Shown: positions 44,889 to 48,853 of the stretch, piece by piece | Position numbering within the stretch: position 1 is the stretch's first letter | How the letters are laid out: every line of letters starts with the position of its first letter | Origin: a virus | Strand: one strand, 5' to 3' | DNA: 48,853 nucleotides | IMG/VR virus record: IMGVR_UViG_3300013125_000012 | Coordinates: 1 to 48,853 of that record | Notes under the pieces: generated by a model | Told to the model about the DNA's origin: nothing | The model's input: the letters and a program-made list of their open reading frames with translations, nothing else | Databases searched by the model: none | Translations under genes and position numbers: made by a program

Positions 44889-45713
44889 TTAACCGAGCAC
44901 ATCGAGGTCTGGGGCGTCCTCAATGAATCCTCTATCGATTTTGATGACCTTTCCATCTTCAGGCTTTCGCTCACGAAGGTTAAAGGTGGATATAAGTGAC
45001 TGAACATATTCATCAACGATGTGGCCGTGGTCGCTCAGGAAGACGAGTGCGGAGGCAATGGTTGGTTCGTCAACAATTGCTTTGATCATCAACCGTTCCC
45101 AGAAAGGTGACTGGTGAATTCGACTTAATTCCTGTGCGTTCTCGATCCACTTGTTAATCATATCGGCAGCTTCAGCGTACTCCTGCATACCGACGAGAAG
45201 ATTAACTGCCTCTGCAACCGCTGACGCCTTCTTGCGTGCGTCAGTAATCGCATTGGACCGGGCTGCAAGTTCACCAGCAGTACGTTCAAGGAAGATTTGT
45301 GTTGAGAGAATCGGATCGAGTGGTTCTTCCAGCCGACCTTCACGATTCAAATCTTCCATGATCATGCGAAACTGAAGCATTCCTTGCATGATACACCAAC
45401 GGAATAGGCTTCCCATCGTTGGCCAAATATCTTTGGGAAGATTCGTACCGGGCAGTTCTCGCATCCGGTTCATCGTTTCTACCCACGACGGTGCGACTCT
45501 TGTGTGGACTGGAATGGATTCTTCGCCGTCGTAGCTCGCCGGATAATCGATGAGACGACTTAGTGAATCGGTGTCTGTTGGTAACGCATCGAGCCACTCT
45601 TTCTCGTTCCGTGGTATACGGTCTGGCGCTACATCAGTAGGAAGATTGAGTAGATCGTCAAAGTCGTCAGGGGGTGACGGTTTGATCCTACGTTGTGCAG
45701 GAGGCTTGTCCAA
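44889..45713 (-). CDS. Hypothetical helical protein, 274 aa, TTG start
   Basis: TTG 45713 lies 1-4 nt after GTAGAGGGTAGAG and opens MDKPPAQRRIKPSPPDDFDD. The middle is helical: MRELPGTNLPKDIWPTMGSL, WCIMQGMLQFRMIMEDLNRE, and AVAEAVNLLVGMQEYAEAAD. It is the first gene after the operator-promoter at 45750-45778 and precedes the iron-sulfur helicase. It could be a helicase loader or regulator by context. No family is recognised. Confidence 0.6.
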   Translation of the reverse strand: MDKPPAQRRIKPSPPDDFDDLLNLPTDVAPDRIPRNEKEWLDALPTDTDSLSRLIDYPASYDGEESIPVHTRVAPSWVETMNRMRELPGTNLPKDIWPTMGSLFRWCIMQGMLQFRMIMEDLNREGRLEEPLDPILSTQIFLERTAGELAARSNAITDARKKASAVAEAVNLLVGMQEYAEAADMINKWIENAQELSRIHQSPFWERLMIKAIVDEPTIASALVFLSDHGHIVDEYVQSLISTFNLRERKPEDGKVIKIDRGFIEDAPDLDVLG

Positions 45714-45749
45714 CTCTACCCTCTACGCCACCCTAAAAGTGACAACTTC

Positions 45750-45778
45750 ACTGTAGCATGTTTGCTACAAGTTGTCAA
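45750..45778 (-). promoter_or_regulatory. Minus-strand promoter with perfect operator palindrome (copy 3)
   Basis: TTGACA (45778-45773), 17 nt, TACAGT (45755-45750). The spacer and -10 contain a perfect 18-bp palindrome, TGTAGCA-TGTT-TGCTACA (45752-45769), consistent with a dimeric repressor site. Confidence 0.78.
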
Positions 45779-45849
45779 CGGACGCTGTTAGATTACAACT
45801 ACTGGCGCGGCAACGACAAAGTTACTACTGTCGTGGGCTCGTGTCAATG

Positions 45850-46104
45850 CTACGCAGCGCGATTGCGGCGAATCTCCTCAGCCTCATAGTAAATGCCGAG
45901 CCGCGTGATCCAGTGTGACAACGTCGTGTGGAGAATCCCGATTGCATAAGCAGCGTCGGAATCACGCTTGTGCGCGCTGAGAGCATCGAGGATGATGTCT
46001 CTGATGTCAGGCGCTTCATCTTTGGTGCTTTTGCGGTTGGCAAGTTCACAGAGACGCATTGCTTTGGTCTTTGGGACGGCTGGCCAGCGGGTAGCGGTGG
46101 TCAT
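45850..46104 (-). CDS. Small HTH DNA-binding protein, 84 aa
   Basis: ATG 46104 follows GGAATAGGGAAA. The C-terminal half, DSDAAYAIGILHTTLSHWIT, has the spacing of a helix-turn-helix (helix 2 DAAYAIGI, turn HTT, recognition helix LSHWITRLGI). The N-terminus is basic (KTKAMRLCELANRKSTKDEA). It is the first minus-strand gene after the divergent promoters and a candidate regulator of the shared operator. Which site it binds cannot be told from sequence. Confidence 0.65.
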   Translation of the reverse strand: MTTATRWPAVPKTKAMRLCELANRKSTKDEAPDIRDIILDALSAHKRDSDAAYAIGILHTTLSHWITRLGIYYEAEEIRRNRAA

Positions 46105-46165
46105 TTTCCCTATTCCTCATATAGTGCTCTGCCCCCGGACAGAGTCGCGTTCGTTTGTGTCTCTA

Positions 46166-46249
46166 ACCATACCTGTATTGTAACAGTTTGTCAATTGCAA
46201 TCGTAATAACGTACAGGCTTCTTGACGGTTGGTTAATTACCGTTGTAGA
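46166..46249. promoter_or_regulatory. Divergent promoters between regulator and packaging gene
   Basis: Minus: TTGACA (46194-46189), 17 nt, TATGGT (46171-46166). Plus: TTGACG (46222-46227), 16 nt, TGTAGA (46244-46249), only 8 nt before the ATG at 46258, which lacks a ribosome binding site. An imperfect ACGGT...ACCGT palindrome overlaps the plus promoter. Confidence 0.6.
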
Positions 46250-46257
46250 GTCACGCC

Positions 46258-46977
46258 ATGCCCATGCCCAATACGGCTGTGACTAACGTTCCACAGAAGT
46301 TTGATCCTGAGAAGCACTGCGGTGCAAAGCAACGTGGCCGTGATGGCGTGTGTCTAATGCTTGCTGGGATGCGGACGGATCACGTCGGCGTCGGGCGCTG
46401 TTTTCTGCATGGTGGGTTGACACCTGTCATACACGGCGGGTCGAGTAAGGTCTATCCACGTGCGCCGATCCGTGATCGTATTGAGGAAATCAAGCAAAGC
46501 CCAGACCTGCTCAGCCTCGACGACCAGATCGCATATCTCCGTGCGATTATCGAACGGCAAATGGAGGTCTTCTGTGAGCAGATCGAGGGCTTCGATTTTG
46601 TAGTCAACAAGCTCAACGAGGCTGAAGCGGAAGGGCGCATTGAGACTGATGGTGCGCCGCTTATCACCGCCGACATGTTCCCAAAGGTGGATACTGCACT
46701 GATTGATCAGTTACAAAAGCTGGTCAATGTCGCATATAACATGCGCTTCAGTAAGCGGTTTAGCGTTCCCGTTTCAGAACTTGGGTCAATCATCGCGCAG
46801 ATTAAGTCTGCGTTCGATGATGTGTGTGCACGATTCAATCTTCCACAAGAAGCTCGTGCAGCTTTTGGTGAGAGATTGATGCAGATCAATATCAGCCGCC
46901 CGTTCGATCCTCAACTCGCCCGCGCTGGTGGTGAAGCACGATATATCATTAACGCTGACAAAGAAAACGTAGCATAG
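46258..46977 (+). CDS. HGG-type packaging protein, terminase small-subunit-like
   Basis: The 239-aa product starts MPMPNTAVTNVPQKFDPEKH. It has C...C spacing, KHCGAKQRGRDGVC and GRCFLHGGLTPVIHGGSSKVYP, the HGGxTP zinc region found in phage proteins encoded next to terminases. A helical C-terminal part contains IDQLQKLVNVAYNMRFSKRF. This layout fits a DNA-recognition small terminase subunit. The large-subunit genes lie far away at 10330, unless the genome is circular. The message may be leaderless. Confidence 0.55.
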   Translation: MPMPNTAVTNVPQKFDPEKHCGAKQRGRDGVCLMLAGMRTDHVGVGRCFLHGGLTPVIHGGSSKVYPRAPIRDRIEEIKQSPDLLSLDDQIAYLRAIIERQMEVFCEQIEGFDFVVNKLNEAEAEGRIETDGAPLITADMFPKVDTALIDQLQKLVNVAYNMRFSKRFSVPVSELGSIIAQIKSAFDDVCARFNLPQEARAAFGERLMQINISRPFDPQLARAGGEARYIINADKENVA

Positions 46978-47002
46978 TACACGGGCTAAGGGAGACAATT
47001 CG

Positions 47003-47557
47003 ATGGCTGCTGCAACAATTCGCGCATCTTACTACGGTGCAAGTGCAGGCGAACCTGCTGGAGTAACGGCAGAAACTGGCATTACGTTCTCGAAGAGTGA
47101 TGCACAGGTACCGTCTGCGGGTACGTCGCCGGTTAGCATTCCAACCGCAACCGGAACCAACTACTCGTGGATCATGCTGCTGGCGTTCGAGGTCACCGTA
47201 ACCGGTACTACATCGATCAACAATAGGACGATCAAGTACGCATCGAGCGTTACTTCTGGAAGCGCAGTGTTCTTTGGGAATACCGCGACCTATCGACAGC
47301 CCGCATCCGGTAACAAGCCGACGGATAGCGGATCTGCTGGACCGGCAACGCCAACGCCAGCAGGTGCAAATGCTCCGGGATCGTATACAGCCCTTACTAC
47401 GAGCGCGCAGCAATGGGACAACACAACCTCAGCCACGTCTTCGACCGGTCGCAAAGGCAACTTCTGCGAACTGGTCTACGGCGTGGATAACAGCTTCGCC
47501 GGTGGCGGCGGACAGGAAGCCCTTCCCAATCTTACGATGACCTACGACGAGTTCTAA
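47003..47557 (+). CDS. Probable virion protein, 184 aa
   Basis: ATG 47003 follows AGGGAGA. The sequence begins MAAATIRASYYGASAGEPAG. It is rich in Ser/Thr/Gly/Ala, has almost no charged residues, and appears beta-structured (YSWIMLLAFEVTVTGTTSIN), a composition typical of fibre or decoration proteins. It is far from the main tail genes. No family is recognised. Confidence 0.6.
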   Translation: MAAATIRASYYGASAGEPAGVTAETGITFSKSDAQVPSAGTSPVSIPTATGTNYSWIMLLAFEVTVTGTTSINNRTIKYASSVTSGSAVFFGNTATYRQPASGNKPTDSGSAGPATPTPAGANAPGSYTALTTSAQQWDNTTSATSSTGRKGNFCELVYGVDNSFAGGGGQEALPNLTMTYDEF

Positions 47558-47597
47558 CCATCGTTTACACAGTCTACACAGTCTAGGAGAAAAGGCA

Positions 47598-47927
47598 ATG
47601 GGTCAGATTCTTGTTTACCGCGTTGGCAACACCGACGTTGCCTGTGGTCCATGCGGAATGGAGTTTGCCAACGACGCAGAGATCGACACTTCGGCTCTGG
47701 CGCCAGTTCTGGACAGTCTTGAATCCGGTGGTGGTGATGGTGCAATCGGTATTTGCGTGCACCACGAACCGATGTTTCTCGCAGCGATCAGTGCGACTGG
47801 TCGTGCCTACGCGCCGGTTGCCGTTGGGGAGATCAAGGGGATTATCACCAAGGCTGGCGTTGCTGCGGTAATCCCAGCACTTGACCCACATGTTGCGGCG
47901 CACCCAGTCGCGGCTCCAGAGGAATAA
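47598..47927 (+). CDS. Hypothetical protein with Cys/His cluster, 109 aa
   Basis: ATG 47598 follows TAGGAGAAAAGG. It begins MGQILVYRVGNTDVACGPCG and has ACGPCG near residue 16 and GICVHHEPMF near 52, a likely zinc site. The remainder is Ala/Val-rich. It sits in the same operon as the preceding probable virion protein. Function unknown. Confidence 0.6.
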   Translation: MGQILVYRVGNTDVACGPCGMEFANDAEIDTSALAPVLDSLESGGGDGAIGICVHHEPMFLAAISATGRAYAPVAVGEIKGIITKAGVAAVIPALDPHVAAHPVAAPEE

Positions 47928-47990
47928 AGCCGACAGCTACTGACAGTCTTGTTGCAATTCAATGCAAACCAAACACAGAGAGGCAATCCA

Positions 47991-48503
47991 ATGCAAACAG
48001 CCACCGAGTTTCCCCAGACGGTCAGGATCACCGCGGGTCACATCGGCCCAGAATTGTTTAACTGGATCGCTGTGTACTCGGATGGGCGGCAGTGTGCCGA
48101 GTGGCTTGAATGGCCCTGTGCACAACCAGACGCAAACCACATCGCAGAAGATCGGCTCGCTGGTGACCGTGGTTACAGTCACTCGTTCGCGTGTCTGTCA
48201 CTGGACAACTTTGCAGGTTGGATTCTCGTTCCCACTGAACATGGTTTAGTGTCCACCGGAATCAAGAACCACATCCTCATCCCGATGCCTGAACATGGTA
48301 GCCCGCGACCAATCTTCATCCGTCGTCGGATTATCAATGACGTTCTTGGTAATCAGCATTACGGTGGATCCATTACCATTGCTGGCTGGCAGCAGACACG
48401 CCTTACCGCATATGGGAAACGAAAGAACGTCAAGAGTCTGTTGGCTGTATGGCCGGATGGCCGCATCATGCTTACTGACGACGACAAGAGCATTACGGGA
48501 TAG
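47991..48503 (+). CDS. Hypothetical protein, 170 aa
   Basis: ATG 47991 is chosen because GAGAGG lies 7 nt upstream; the frame to 47949 has no ribosome binding site. The product begins MQTATEFPQTVRITAGHIGP and is a compact alpha/beta domain with many aromatic residues (IAVYSDGRQCAEWLEWPCAQ). No catalytic motif is recognised. The next gene starts 5 nt after its stop. Confidence 0.6.
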   Translation: MQTATEFPQTVRITAGHIGPELFNWIAVYSDGRQCAEWLEWPCAQPDANHIAEDRLAGDRGYSHSFACLSLDNFAGWILVPTEHGLVSTGIKNHILIPMPEHGSPRPIFIRRRIINDVLGNQHYGGSITIAGWQQTRLTAYGKRKNVKSLLAVWPDGRIMLTDDDKSITG

Positions 48504-48508
48504 CTGTC

Positions 48509-48853
48509 GTGAATAAGAACGGTAACGGCAGCAACTTTGATAGATCTCTCATACGTGGTGGCGCAGGACGTGAGGTTCTCCCGCGCGGTCCGGAAGTCAT
48601 CGAATACCCGTGGCAACCACTGGATAATGACGACACGGTTGGCAGCGAGCATCTTCACTGGACAGTTCAGGTGTACGCGAGCCGCGACAAAGATGGACGT
48701 TTGAGCGACGTGACACTCATTCATGTCGAAGGGCCAGATGAGGACACGGCGTTGAAGCGAGCAATGCGACAGTTCCAGCGACCGGGCTATGCTTATCGCG
48801 TCGCAGATGTCACAGAAGTGTGTCAGTTGGACGAAGCACTGACGCGCACCACA
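48509..48853 (+). CDS. Hypothetical protein, 3' end outside window
   Basis: GTG 48509 opens 115 codons that run to the edge without a stop, beginning MNKNGNGSNFDRSLIRGGAG. GATAGCTGTC precedes it, a weak site, so coupling to the previous gene is likely. The visible part is polar with an alpha/beta look (LHWTVQVYASRDKDG). No family is recognised. Not listed among longer open frames because of the missing end. Confidence 0.5.
   Translation, partial: MNKNGNGSNFDRSLIRGGAGREVLPRGPEVIEYPWQPLDNDDTVGSEHLHWTVQVYASRDKDGRLSDVTLIHVEGPDEDTALKRAMRQFQRPGYAYRVADVTEVCQLDEALTRTT

Noticed and set aside
1-48853. CRISPR array, integrase or att site
   Set aside because: No spaced repeats of CRISPR type, no tyrosine or serine recombinase, and no tRNA-derived att site were seen in the window.

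Overview
The window is a contiguous piece of a tailed double-stranded DNA phage (or a phage-like prophage) infecting a bacterium. A tape-measure protein, a tail-tube protein and a tail-terminator-like protein without any sheath point to a siphovirus with a long non-contractile tail. The capsid is of the HK97 type. Genes at both window ends run off the edge, so this is a slice of a larger or circularly permuted genome. Shine-Dalgarno sites (AAAGGAGG, GAAAGGATC) and TTGACA/TATAAT-like promoters point to an ordinary sigma-70 bacterial host. The host genus cannot be named from the sequence. No integrase, tRNA, CRISPR array or endolysin was recognised.

Layout. (1) 1-8029, minus strand: about twenty small accessory genes, many of only 28-90 codons with paired cysteines, plus one UvrD/Rep-type helicase. 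Overlapping genes (ATGA or TGATG junctions) alternate with longer junctions, and those longer junctions carry strong RNA structures. One of these, at 4613-4659, has every conserved nucleotide of a hammerhead ribozyme. (2) 8030-8848: a non-coding region with a 27-bp inverted-repeat element and short repeats, a candidate origin or control region. An HNH endonuclease gene follows on the minus strand. (3) 9718-32004, plus strand: the late operon. It holds an endonuclease, a terminase split into motor and nuclease genes around a small gene, the portal, a cluster of small membrane proteins, a 950-aa fusion of maturation protease, scaffold and major capsid protein, connector genes, tail tube, a tail-assembly chaperone with a -1 frameshift, tape measure, tail hub and tip or fibre proteins. 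A 52-codon membrane-protein gene lies antisense inside this operon with its own divergent promoter. (4) 32023-46104, minus strand: replication, recombination and nucleotide metabolism. Genes here are HNH-like, a deoxyribosyltransferase-like protein, dNMP kinase, RecB/Cas4-like exonuclease, dCMP deaminase, a uracil-DNA-glycosylase/DNA polymerase I fusion, a DNA methyltransferase, an ERCC4 nuclease, a Sak4/RecA-like ATPase, an XPD/DinG-like helicase and an HTH protein. Three minus-strand promoters share a 16-bp operator-like palindrome. (5) 46258-48853, plus strand: a gene resembling HGG-type packaging or terminase small-subunit proteins, a possible virion protein and unknown small genes.

Working together: the HTH protein and the shared operator probably time the minus-strand replication operon. 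dCMP deaminase and dNMP kinase feed nucleotides to a polymerase that carries its own uracil-recognition domain. Sak4-like ATPase, exonuclease, ERCC4 nuclease and two helicases form a recombination module. The late operon builds capsid and tail. The most unusual part is the 1-8.2 kb cluster. There a hammerhead ribozyme and several families of covarying stem-loops sit between stop codon and ribosome binding site, which suggests processing or independent control of each cistron in a polycistronic mRNA.
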